Positions 8,651 through 16,690 of a stretch of DNA of 64,000 nucleotides are shown here, in pieces; within the stretch, counting starts at the first letter, position 1, and each line of letters starts with the position of its first letter. The DNA is taken from NCBI RefSeq assembly GCF_004358695.1, contig NZ_SNAA01000017.1, positions 18,560 to 82,559 of the forward strand. The letters run 5' to 3'. The notes below the pieces were generated by a model that was given only the letters and a program-made list of their open reading frames with translations, searched no databases and was not told where the DNA came from. The DNA comes from Palleronia sediminis. Lineage in GTDB: Bacteria > Pseudomonadota > Alphaproteobacteria > Rhodobacterales > Rhodobacteraceae. The position numbers and the translations under genes are program-made.

Positions 8651-10072
8651 ATGTCCGACGCCCCCTTCCGCCCCCTGTCCGACCGCATCGACGACGGCAC
8701 CGCGCTGAAACTGCTGCGCGAGGCGACCGACGGGGCCGATGACGGCGAGCTTTTCCTCGAACGCCGCCGCGCCGAGGCAATCACCTTTGACGACGGGCGC
8801 ATCCGCAACGCGAGCTTCGACGCGAGCGAGGGGTTCGGGCTGCGGGCCGTTCGGGGCGAGACCTCGGCCTATGCCCATTCGAGCGAGCTGACCGAATCCG
8901 CGCTGCGGCGCGCGGTCGATACCGCCCGGCTGGCGGTAGGCGCGGGCGGCGGGACGATGGCCGCGGGGCCGGTTCCGACCAATCGCAGGCTCTATCCCGA
9001 TCTCGACCCCATGTCCGAGGCGGGGTTCCCGGCCAAGGTCGCGCTCTTGCGCGAGATGGATGCCGTGGCGCGCGAGCTCGATCGCCGGGTGGTGCAGGTC
9101 ACGGCGAGCCTCGGGGCATCCCTGCAGGAGGTCGAGATCCTGCGGCCCGACGGGCAGGTCCTGCGTGACGTGCGGCCCATGTCGCGGCTGAACGTGCAGG
9201 TCATCGTCGAAGAGAACGGCCGGCGCGAGCAGGGCTCGACGGGCGGCGGCGGCCGCGAGGGGCTGGCCGCGCTGATGGAGCGCGACACGTGGGAGCCGCA
9301 GGTCCGCGAGGCGCTGAGGATCGCGCTGGTCAACCTCGCGGCCGAGCCCGCGCCCGCCGGGGTGATGGATGTCGTGCTCGGCCCCGGCTGGCCCGGCATC
9401 CTGCTGCACGAGGCCATCGGCCATGGGCTCGAGGGGGATTTCAACCGCAAGAAAAGCTCGGCCTTCGCCGGTCTGATGGGCACGCGCATCGCCGCGCCGG
9501 GCGTCACGGTGCTGGATGACGGCACGATTCCGGGGCGGCGCGGGTCGATCACCATCGACGACGAGGGCACGCCCTCGGGCAAGAACGTGCTGATCGAGGA
9601 CGGCATACTCGTGGGCTACATGCAGGATCGCCAGAACGCCCGCCTGATGGGGGTCGCGCCGACGGGCAACGGGCGGCGCGAAAGCTATGCCCACATGCCG
9701 ATGCCGCGGATGACGAACACCTACATGACGGGCGGCGACACCGACCCGGCGGCGATCCTCGCCGATCTCAGGGACGGGATCTATGCCGTGGGTTTCGGCG
9801 GCGGGCAGGTCGACATCACGAACGGCAAGTTCGTCTTTTCCTGCACCGAGGCCTACCGGGTGAAGGGCGGCCGCGTCGGCGCGCCGGTCAAGGGCGCGAC
9901 GCTGATCGGCGACGGTGCGACCGCGCTGCGCCAGATCCGGGCCATCGGCAACGACATGGCGCTCGATCCCGGCATCGGGAATTGCGGCAAGGCCGGGCAA
10001 TGGGTGCCGGTGGGCGTCGGCCAGCCGACATTGATGATCGGCGGGCTGACCGTCGGCGGCTCGGCCACCTGA
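8651..10072 (+). CDS. tldD: TldD metalloprotease of the TldD/TldE (PmbA) system
   Basis: A 473-residue protein of the TldD family, the catalytic partner of TldE/PmbA in a heterodimeric zinc protease that trims peptides such as microcin B17 and CcdA. The catalytic HExxxH is intact as HEAIGHGLEGD (His253, Glu254, His258), and FSCTEAYRV and GNGRRESYAHMPMPRMTNTY match the family. Length is typical. No TldE is in the window. Divergently transcribed from the oxidase operon; a strong hairpin follows the stop. Confidence 0.95.
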   Translation: MSDAPFRPLSDRIDDGTALKLLREATDGADDGELFLERRRAEAITFDDGRIRNASFDASEGFGLRAVRGETSAYAHSSELTESALRRAVDTARLAVGAGGGTMAAGPVPTNRRLYPDLDPMSEAGFPAKVALLREMDAVARELDRRVVQVTASLGASLQEVEILRPDGQVLRDVRPMSRLNVQVIVEENGRREQGSTGGGGREGLAALMERDTWEPQVREALRIALVNLAAEPAPAGVMDVVLGPGWPGILLHEAIGHGLEGDFNRKKSSAFAGLMGTRIAAPGVTVLDDGTIPGRRGSITIDDEGTPSGKNVLIEDGILVGYMQDRQNARLMGVAPTGNGRRESYAHMPMPRMTNTYMTGGDTDPAAILADLRDGIYAVGFGGGQVDITNGKFVFSCTEAYRVKGGRVGAPVKGATLIGDGATALRQIRAIGNDMALDPGIGNCGKAGQWVPVGVGQPTLMIGGLTVGGSAT

Positions 10073-10098
10073 CGTTCCGGTTCCGTTTCATTAGGGAT

Positions 10099-10128
10099 AA
10101 CGCCGCGCGCCGGTTTCGTCGCGGCGTT
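10099..10128 (+). terminator. Rho-independent-like terminator of tldD
   Basis: Perfect 9-base stem AACGCCGCG (10099-10107) and CGCGGCGTT (10120-10128) with a 12-base loop, 27 bases after the tldD stop, followed by TTA. The T-run is short, so termination may be partial. It abuts the CtrA-like box in front of dprA. Confidence 0.55.
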
Positions 10129-10141
10129 TACCCCGCCTTAA
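10127..10141 (+). promoter_or_regulatory. CtrA-like box upstream of dprA
   Basis: TTTA (10127-10130), seven bases, TTAA (10138-10141), followed by CC. This matches the alphaproteobacterial CtrA consensus TTAA-N7-TTAA(CC) with one mismatch and lies 50 bases before the dprA start. CtrA-dependent dprA expression is known in Rhodobacter capsulatus gene-transfer-agent recipients, which makes the site plausible; binding itself is inferred. Confidence 0.5.
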
Positions 10142-10190
10142 CCTTCGCGCGTCACATCTGGGCGGGCAAGTTGGCGGAGCTGGAACGGCC

Positions 10191-11366
10191 TTGGAGTTCA
10201 TCCCTTCCCCACCCCTTCTCACCCCACCCCACTCTGAGGAAGAGTGGCTGGACTGGTTCCGCCTCTTGCGTTCGCGTCGCGTCGGCGTCGCGACCTTCTA
10301 TCGCCTTATGGCCGAATACGGATCGGCGCGCGCCGCGCTCGACGCGCTGCCCGGCATCGCGCAGGCGGCCGGGGCGCGCGACTGGTGCGCCTGCCCCCCC
10401 GAGATCGCCGCGGCCGAACTGGCGCGCGGGCGGCGCGCGGGCGCGGTGCCGCTGGCCATCGGCGGCCCGTCATATCCCGCGATGCTCGCCGGGATCGACG
10501 ATGCCCCGCCCCTGCTGTGGTGCCGCGGCGATCCCGCGCGGCTCGACCGTACCGCCATCGCGCTGGTGGGCGCGCGCAACGCCTCGTCGCTGGGATTGCG
10601 CATGGCGCGAAGGCTCGCCGGGGCCATGGCGGGCGACGGTCACGCCATCGTGTCCGGGCTGGCACGCGGCATAGATGCCGCCGCCCACGACGCCGCGCTC
10701 GAGGCCGGGGGGATCACCGTCGCCGTGCTCGCCGGGGGGGTCGATGTCGTCTATCCGACAGAGAACGCCGCGCTGACCGCGCGCATCGCCGAAAGCGGGG
10801 TGCTTTTGTCCGAGCAGCCCATGGGGCTCGCCCCGCAGGCCCGTCATTTTCCGCGGCGCAACCGCATCATCTCGGGGCTGGCGCGTGCCGTCGTCGTCGT
10901 CGAGGCTGCGGCGAAATCGGGCAGCCTCATCACCTCGCGCGACGCGCTCGACCAGGGGCGCGACGTGCTGGCCGTGCCGGGACACCCCTTCGACGCGCGC
11001 GCCTCGGGGGCGAACATGCTGATCCGCGACGGCGCGACGCTGGTGCGCGGGGCCGACGACCTGCGCGAGGCGCTGGCGCCTCCGGCCGCGCCCGCCGCGC
11101 GGCGCCGGACCCGCGCGGACCCGCCGCCCCCGCCCGCATCCGCGGGGCCCGAGGGGGCCGCGCTCGACCGGCTGATCCTGTCGCGGCTGGGGCCGTCGCC
11201 AACGCTCGAGGACGAGCTGCTGCGCGACATCGGCGTGCCCCCCGGCCGGGTGGCCCCGGCGCTGGTCGCGCTCGAGCTTTCAGGCCGGATCACGCGCGGC
11301 GCGGGCGGGATGCTGAGCCGTCCGTCCGAGCCTGCGGCGGGCGACGCCGCGGCATCCACCGATTGA
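10191..11366 (+). CDS. dprA: DNA-processing protein DprA (Smf)
   Basis: A 391-residue protein that loads RecA on incoming single-stranded DNA during natural transformation. An N-terminal helical domain (WFRLLRSRRVGVATFYRL) precedes the Rossmann core with VGARNASSLG, IVSGLARGIDAAAH, GGVDVVYPTEN and FPRRNRIISGLA, and a C-terminal winged helix of about 60 residues (DRLILSRLG to ITRGAGG) after a Pro/Arg/Ala linker. The first usable start is TTG at 10191; no ATG or GTG lies between it and the in-frame upstream region, and the N-terminal domain would be cut by a later start. A CtrA-like box lies 50 bases upstream. Confidence 0.93.
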   Translation: MEFIPSPPLLTPPHSEEEWLDWFRLLRSRRVGVATFYRLMAEYGSARAALDALPGIAQAAGARDWCACPPEIAAAELARGRRAGAVPLAIGGPSYPAMLAGIDDAPPLLWCRGDPARLDRTAIALVGARNASSLGLRMARRLAGAMAGDGHAIVSGLARGIDAAAHDAALEAGGITVAVLAGGVDVVYPTENAALTARIAESGVLLSEQPMGLAPQARHFPRRNRIISGLARAVVVVEAAAKSGSLITSRDALDQGRDVLAVPGHPFDARASGANMLIRDGATLVRGADDLREALAPPAAPAARRRTRADPPPPPASAGPEGAALDRLILSRLGPSPTLEDELLRDIGVPPGRVAPALVALELSGRITRGAGGMLSRPSEPAAGDAAASTD

Positions 11367-11420
11367 CAACCCCCGGCCATCGCACACATCTAGCCCCCTG
11401 TCTCTGATCGGGGTCCCATT

Positions 11421-14135
11421 ATGGCCGTCGTCGTCGTCGAATCGCCCGCCAAGGCGAAAACCATCGACAAGTACCTGGGCGACGGCTATACCGTCCTCGC
11501 CTCGTACGGGCATGTTCGCGACCTGCCGCCGAAGGATGGGTCGGTCGACCCCGATAACGGGTTCGACATGCGGTGGGAGGTCGCGTCCGACAGCAAGAAA
11601 CACGTCAAGGCCATCGCCGACGCGCTCAAGACCGACAACGAACTGATCCTCGCCACCGACCCCGACCGCGAGGGCGAGGCGATCAGTTGGCACCTCGAAG
11701 AGACGCTGCGCGAGCGCAAGGCGATCCGCAAGGATACCGCCGTCAGCCGCGTCGTGTTCAATGCCATCACGAAAAGCGCCGTGACCGAGGCGATGAAGAA
11801 CCCCCGGCAGGTCGACGCCCCGCTGGTCGAGGCCTATCTCGCCCGCCGCGCGCTGGATTACCTCGTGGGGTTCAATCTCTCGCCCGTGCTGTGGCGCAAG
11901 CTGCCCGGATCGAAATCGGCCGGGCGGGTGCAGTCGGTCTGCCTGCGCCTGATCGTCGAGCGCGAAATGGAGATCGAGGCATTCCGCCCGCGCGAATACT
12001 GGACCGTCCGCGCCGGGCTGACGACGCCGCGCGGCAAGCCCTTCGAGGCGCGGCTGGTGTCGCTGGCGGGCCGCAAGCTCGAGCGGTTCGACCTGGCCAA
12101 CGAGACGCAGGCCGAAATGGCGGTGCAGGCGGTATCGTCGCGCAAGCTCTCGGTCGTGTCGGTCGAGGCCAAGCCCTCCACCCGCAACCCCGCCCCGCCC
12201 TTCATGACCTCGACGCTCCAGCAGGAGGCGAGCCGCAAGTTCGGCATGGGCGCGCGTGCCGCGATGTCGACGGCGCAGCGGCTCTACGAGGCGGGCCACA
12301 TCACCTACATGCGGACCGACGGCATCGACATGGCCCCCGAGGCGGTCAGCGCCGCGCGCGATGCGATCCGCGACCGTTTCGGCGCGGATTACGTGCCGCA
12401 GGCCCCGCGGATCTACAAGAACAAGGCCAAGAACGCGCAGGAGGCCCACGAGGCGATCCGCCCCACCGACATGGCGCGCGATGCCGACAGCCTCAAGCTG
12501 GCCGATGCCGATCAGCGCAAGCTCTACGACCTAATCTGGAAACGCACGCTCGCCAGCCAGATGGAGGCCGCGCGGCTCGAACGCACCACGGTCGAGATCG
12601 AGAGCCCCGATCGCCAGGTCGGGCTGCGCGCGACGGGGCAGGTCATGCTCTTCGACGGCTTCATCGCCATCTACGAGGAAGGTCGCGACGAACCGGCCGA
12701 GGATGACGACAAGCGTCTGCCGCAGATCGCCGAGGGCGACGCGCTCGGCTTTGCCGACAAGACTTTCGCCGACGAGGCCGCAAAAGCCGGGGCGGGTGCC
12801 TCGCAGCTCGGCCATGACGGCGCGGTTCTCGGGCTTCAGCATCATACCCAGCCGCCGCCGCGCTATACCGAGGCGACGCTGGTCAAGCGGATGGAGGAAC
12901 TGGGGATCGGGCGGCCATCGACCTATGCCTCCATCGTCACCACGATCCAGGATCGCAAATACGTCCGCAAGGACAAGAACCGCCTGTTCCCCGAGGACCA
13001 GGGGCGGCTCGTGACCGCGTTCCTCGTCAATTACTTCCGCCGCTACGTTGAATACGACTTCACCGCCGGGCTGGAGGAGAGCCTCGACCATGTCAGCGCC
13101 GGCGAGGAGGACTGGAAGACCCTGCTCGACCGGTTCTGGCGCGACTTTCATGCCGCCATCGAGGAAACCGCCGATCTGCGGATTTCCGAGGTGCTCGACA
13201 AGATCGACGAGGTGCTGTCGCCGCATCTCTACCCGCCGCAACCCGACGGCTCGAACCCGCGGCTCTGCCCCAATTGCGGCAACGGGCGGCTGTCGATGCG
13301 CACGGCGCGGTCTGGCGGGGCCTTCATCGGGTGCTCGAACTATCCCGAATGCCGCTATACCCGCCCGTTCGGCCCGCCCGACCCCGAGGCCGAAGCCTCG
13401 GCCATCCCGCCCGAGGGCAAGCTTCTGGGCAAGGATCAGGGCGACGAGATCCGCATCTTCAAGGGGCGTTACGGCCCCTATGCGCAGCGCGGCACGGCGA
13501 CCGAGGACAACCCCAAGCCCCCGCGCCAGTCGATCCCGCAGGACTGGACCCCCGAAGAGGTGTCGCTGGCCGATGCCGTGCGCCTGCTCGCCCTGCCCCG
13601 CCTCGTGGGACAGCACCCCGAGGACGGCGTTCCGGTCTGGGCGAATATCGGGCGCTACGGCCCCTACCTCAAACACGCCGAAAGCACCTCGGATCGGGGC
13701 GGCACGAACGCCAATCTCGAAACGCTCGAGGATGTCTGGACCGTGGGCATGAACCGCGCGGTGCAGCTTCTGGCGGAAAAGGTGGCAAGCCGCGGCGCAC
13801 GTGGTCGCGCGGCCAAGCCGCTGCGCGAACTGGGCGAACACCCCGAGGCCGGTGGCCCGGTGGCGATCTATGACGGGAAATACGGCCTCTACGTCAAATG
13901 GGAAAAGATCAACGCGACGATCCCCGAAACCATCGACGCGGCCGAGCTGACGCTGGCGCAGGCCGTCGACCTGATCGACGAACGCGCCGCCAGGAGCGGC
14001 AAGAAAGTCGCGAAGAAAAAGGCCGCCCCCAAGAAAGCCGCGACCAAGAAACCCGCGGCCAGAAAGGCGGCGACAAAGAAACCCGCCGCCGGGAAAGCAC
14101 CGGCGAAGAAGGCCTCCGCCGCGAAGAAGGAGTAG
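11421..14135 (+). CDS. topA: DNA topoisomerase I
   Basis: A 904-residue type IA topoisomerase that relaxes negative supercoils. The TOPRIM domain opens with VVVVESPAKAKTI and contains DPDREGEAISWH; the active-site tyrosine is Tyr296 in GHITYMRTDGID. One C4 zinc finger is seen near residues 616-645 (CPNCGNG to CSNYPEC), followed by three topoisomerase C-terminal repeats (GRYGPYAQRG, GRYGPYLKHA, GKYGLYVKWE) and a Lys/Ala/Pro-rich tail from about residue 856, common in high-GC alphaproteobacteria for DNA contact. A perfect TTGACA overlapping the dprA stop (11363-11368) may be its -35 element, though no good -10 follows. Confidence 0.97.
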   Translation: MAVVVVESPAKAKTIDKYLGDGYTVLASYGHVRDLPPKDGSVDPDNGFDMRWEVASDSKKHVKAIADALKTDNELILATDPDREGEAISWHLEETLRERKAIRKDTAVSRVVFNAITKSAVTEAMKNPRQVDAPLVEAYLARRALDYLVGFNLSPVLWRKLPGSKSAGRVQSVCLRLIVEREMEIEAFRPREYWTVRAGLTTPRGKPFEARLVSLAGRKLERFDLANETQAEMAVQAVSSRKLSVVSVEAKPSTRNPAPPFMTSTLQQEASRKFGMGARAAMSTAQRLYEAGHITYMRTDGIDMAPEAVSAARDAIRDRFGADYVPQAPRIYKNKAKNAQEAHEAIRPTDMARDADSLKLADADQRKLYDLIWKRTLASQMEAARLERTTVEIESPDRQVGLRATGQVMLFDGFIAIYEEGRDEPAEDDDKRLPQIAEGDALGFADKTFADEAAKAGAGASQLGHDGAVLGLQHHTQPPPRYTEATLVKRMEELGIGRPSTYASIVTTIQDRKYVRKDKNRLFPEDQGRLVTAFLVNYFRRYVEYDFTAGLEESLDHVSAGEEDWKTLLDRFWRDFHAAIEETADLRISEVLDKIDEVLSPHLYPPQPDGSNPRLCPNCGNGRLSMRTARSGGAFIGCSNYPECRYTRPFGPPDPEAEASAIPPEGKLLGKDQGDEIRIFKGRYGPYAQRGTATEDNPKPPRQSIPQDWTPEEVSLADAVRLLALPRLVGQHPEDGVPVWANIGRYGPYLKHAESTSDRGGTNANLETLEDVWTVGMNRAVQLLAEKVASRGARGRAAKPLRELGEHPEAGGPVAIYDGKYGLYVKWEKINATIPETIDAAELTLAQAVDLIDERAARSGKKVAKKKAAPKKAATKKPAARKAATKKPAAGKAPAKKASAAKKE

Positions 14136-14197
14136 CCCGCGCCGCCTGCCCGACCGCGGCGGGCGCGCGTGGATCGCGCAAAACGGCAAGCCGTGCG

Positions 14198-14227
14198 TTG
14201 ACACCCCATGGCGCCCGGCCCGATATG
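14198..14227 (+). promoter_or_regulatory. Candidate sigma-70 promoter of the CoA-transferase genes
   Basis: TTGACA (14198-14203, perfect -35) and GATATG (14222-14227) with an 18-base spacer, ending 25 bases before the scoA start codon. The -10 match is weak but the position is right and the gene pair otherwise follows topA at 117 bases. Confidence 0.45.
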
Positions 14228-14252
14228 TTCGGGACGGACAAGGGACGGTTTT

Positions 14253-14975
14253 ATGCAGAAGATATATGACGACGCGGCCTCGGCGCTCGATGGCCTCCTG
14301 CGCGACGGAATGCTGATCGCGGCTGGGGGCTTCGGGCTCTGCGGCATCCCCGAGCTGCTTCTTTCGGCGATCCGCGATGCGGGCCCGAAGAACCTGACAT
14401 TCGCCTCGAACAACGCGGGCGTGGACGATTTCGGGATCGGCATCCTTTTGGCGACCCGACAGGTCAGCAAGATGATGTCGTCCTATGTGGGCGAGAATGC
14501 CGAGTTCATGCGCCAGTATCTCGAGGGCGAGCTCGAGGTCGAGTTCAACCCCCAGGGCACCCTGGCCGAGCGGATGCGCGCGGGCGGCGCGGGCATTCCG
14601 GGCTTCTACACCAAGACCGGCGTCGGCACCCAGATCGCCGAGGGCAAGGAACACAAGGATTTCCCCACCGGCCCGGACGGCGCGCCCGAGACCTATATCC
14701 TCGAGCGCGGGATCGTCGCCGACCTCGCCATCGTCAAGGCATGGAAGGCAGACGACACCGGCAACCTGATCTTTCGCAAGACGGCGCGCAACTTCAACGT
14801 GCCGGCGGCGATGTGCGGCCGGGTCTGCGTGGCCGAGGTCGAGGAAATCGTGCCGCGCGGCAGCCTCGACCCCGACCATATCCACCTGCCCGGCGTCTAT
14901 GTGCACCGCCTCGTCCAGGGCGATCACGAAAAGCGCATCGAACAGCGCACCACCCGCAAGAAGGAGTCCGCGTGA
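14253..14975 (+). CDS. scoA: 3-oxoacid CoA-transferase subunit A
   Basis: A 240-residue alpha subunit of succinyl-CoA:3-ketoacid CoA-transferase, which moves CoA between succinate and acetoacetate and so links ketone bodies (and polyhydroxybutyrate breakdown) to the TCA cycle. Family motifs are GGFGLCGIPE (CoA-binding glycine loop), NNAGVDDFGIG and EFNPQGTLAERMRAGGAG. The ATG at 14253 has AAGGGACGG upstream; 15 extra in-frame codons upstream lack homology. The stop overlaps the next start (TGATG), giving strict coupling to subunit B. Confidence 0.94.
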   Translation: MQKIYDDAASALDGLLRDGMLIAAGGFGLCGIPELLLSAIRDAGPKNLTFASNNAGVDDFGIGILLATRQVSKMMSSYVGENAEFMRQYLEGELEVEFNPQGTLAERMRAGGAGIPGFYTKTGVGTQIAEGKEHKDFPTGPDGAPETYILERGIVADLAIVKAWKADDTGNLIFRKTARNFNVPAAMCGRVCVAEVEEIVPRGSLDPDHIHLPGVYVHRLVQGDHEKRIEQRTTRKKESA

Positions 14976-15598
14976 TGCCCTGGGACCGCAATCAGATGGC
15001 CGAACGCGCCGCGCAAGAGCTCGAGGACGGCATGTATGTCAATCTCGGGATCGGGATTCCGACGCTGGTCGCGAACTATACCGGCGACAAGGACATCACC
15101 CTGCAATCCGAGAACGGGATGCTCGGCATGGGCCCCTTCCCCTATGAGGGCGACGAGGATCCCGACCTCATCAACGCCGGCAAGCAGACCATAACCGAGC
15201 TCGACCGCACCGCCTATTTCGACAGCGCCACCAGTTTCGGAATGATCCGCGGCGGCAAGATCGCGGTCGCGATCCTCGGCGCGATGGAGGTTGCCGAGAA
15301 CGGCGATCTCGCCAACTGGATGATCCCCGGCAAGCTGGTCAAGGGCATGGGCGGGGCGATGGATCTCGTCGCGGGCGTCGGCCGCGTGGTCGTGGTCATG
15401 GATCACCAGAACAAGAAGGGCGAGTCCAAGCTGCTGCGCGCCTGCACCCTGCCGCTGACCGGAACGGGCGTGGTGGATCGCGTCATTACCAATCTCGGCG
15501 TTCTGGACGTGGTCGAGGGCGGGCTGAAGATCGTGGAAACCGCCCCCGGCGTGACCGAGGACGACCTGCGCGCGGCGACCGAGGCCACCATCGTCTGA
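14975..15598 (+). CDS. scoB: 3-oxoacid CoA-transferase subunit B
   Basis: A 207-residue beta subunit carrying the catalytic glutamate, seen in LQSENGMLGMGP (Glu of the SENG motif). The N-terminal MYVNLGIGIPTLVANY and the GGAMDLVAGVGRVVVVMDH loop are standard for the family. The ATG at 14975 shares its A with the subunit A stop; an in-frame GTG directly precedes it and cannot be excluded. A 10-base-pair hairpin follows the stop. Confidence 0.94.
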   Translation: MPWDRNQMAERAAQELEDGMYVNLGIGIPTLVANYTGDKDITLQSENGMLGMGPFPYEGDEDPDLINAGKQTITELDRTAYFDSATSFGMIRGGKIAVAILGAMEVAENGDLANWMIPGKLVKGMGGAMDLVAGVGRVVVVMDHQNKKGESKLLRACTLPLTGTGVVDRVITNLGVLDVVEGGLKIVETAPGVTEDDLRAATEATIV

Positions 15599-15607
15599 AC
15601 CGGCAAC

Positions 15608-15641
15608 GGCCGGCGGCGGATCGCGAGTGATGCCGCCGGCC
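15608..15641 (+). terminator. Hairpin after scoB
   Basis: Perfect 10-base stem GGCCGGCGGC (15608-15617) and GCCGCCGGCC (15632-15641) with a 14-base loop, ten bases after the scoB stop. No T-run follows, so it may be a Rho-dependent stabiliser instead of an intrinsic terminator. Confidence 0.45.
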
Positions 15642-15655
15642 AGGCCTATGGGGCC

Positions 15656-16690
15656 ATGAAATCGCCCCAATGCCCGGCTATCACGGCGCTCATGAAGGTC
15701 ACGACCGCCATCCCCCGCACCACGCGCAACCGCGACATCGCGCTCGGCGCCCTGTTCGCGCTGGCCATTGCCGCGGGGCTGGTCATGCTTGCCCGTGGAA
15801 CCGGCTGGTCCGAGGTCGTGAACCAGATCGCCCGCCTCGGGGCGGTTCAGATTGCGGTTTTGCTGGTATTGTCGCTGGCGAATTACGGCTGCCGCGCGCT
15901 GCGCTGGCATGTCTGCGTGCGCCGCGCCGGGCTCGACCTGCCGCTCTCGTCCAGCCTGCGCCACTTCCTCGGCGGGTTCGCCATGTCGGTCACGCCCGGC
16001 CGGGTGGGCGAACTCGTGCGCCTGCGCTGGATCGGCCGCGAAACCGGCGCCGCCATGACGCGGATCGCGCCGCTGGCGCTCCTCGACCGCGCGGCGGACC
16101 TGGGCGCGATGGCGCTGATCCTCGCCGTGTCGCTGGCCCTGGCGCAGGCAGGCATCGCCGGGGGAATGCTGGCCGCGGGCGGCGCGCTGGCGCTGGCCTT
16201 TATCGTCACCCGCCCCGGTCTTTTCGCGGCGGCCGCGCTGGGCGCCTATCGGGCTACGGGGCGTTTCGCCCGGCCGCTTGCGCGGCTGCGCAGCGCCGCG
16301 GGGCTCTTGGGCCGGTTCCAGGCGCCGCGGGTCGCGGTGCCGGTGCTGGCGCTGGGCATCGTCGGCTGGGCGGCCGAGGGGATCGGGCTGTGGCTGCTGC
16401 TCGGTTGGTTCGGCGCCCCGGTGGGTTTCTGGGCCGCCATCGCGATATTTACCTTTGCAACGCTAGCGGGCGGGCTGACCGGCGCGCCCGGCGGCCTCGG
16501 CGGGGCCGAGGCGGCGATGGTCGCGCTGCTCGTCGCGTCGGACGTCCCGCTCGATGCCGCCATCGCGGCGACCGCAGTGATCCGCCTCACCACGCTGTGG
16601 TTCGCGCTGGCCATCGGGCTGGTCGTCTTTCCGGTCGCGGAACGCCACGCCACCCGCTGCGAGAGGGATCATGCGCTGGAAAACCGCTGA
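15656..16690 (+). CDS. Flippase-like membrane protein (lysyl-phosphatidylglycerol synthase TM region, UPF0104)
   Basis: A 344-residue polytopic protein with about eight hydrophobic segments and the family signatures NYGCRALRWHV, FAMSVTPGRVGELVRLRWI, LLDRAADLGAMAL and the C-terminal GLTGAPGGLGGAEAAMVALL. Members (AglD/MprF-N type, COG0392) move or use polyprenyl-linked or phospholipid-linked substrates across the inner membrane. Its 3' end overlaps the DprE1-like gene by 20 bases, so it is co-translated with the epimerase genes and could flip the polyprenyl-phosphate pentose they would make. Alternative start at 15692. Function inferred. Confidence 0.8.
   Translation: MKSPQCPAITALMKVTTAIPRTTRNRDIALGALFALAIAAGLVMLARGTGWSEVVNQIARLGAVQIAVLLVLSLANYGCRALRWHVCVRRAGLDLPLSSSLRHFLGGFAMSVTPGRVGELVRLRWIGRETGAAMTRIAPLALLDRAADLGAMALILAVSLALAQAGIAGGMLAAGGALALAFIVTRPGLFAAAALGAYRATGRFARPLARLRSAAGLLGRFQAPRVAVPVLALGIVGWAAEGIGLWLLLGWFGAPVGFWAAIAIFTFATLAGGLTGAPGGLGGAEAAMVALLVASDVPLDAAIAATAVIRLTTLWFALAIGLVVFPVAERHATRCERDHALENR

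Noticed and set aside
12531-14927. 798-codon minus-strand frame opposite topA and scoA
   Set aside because: Antisense of topA with typical mirror composition; no motif.
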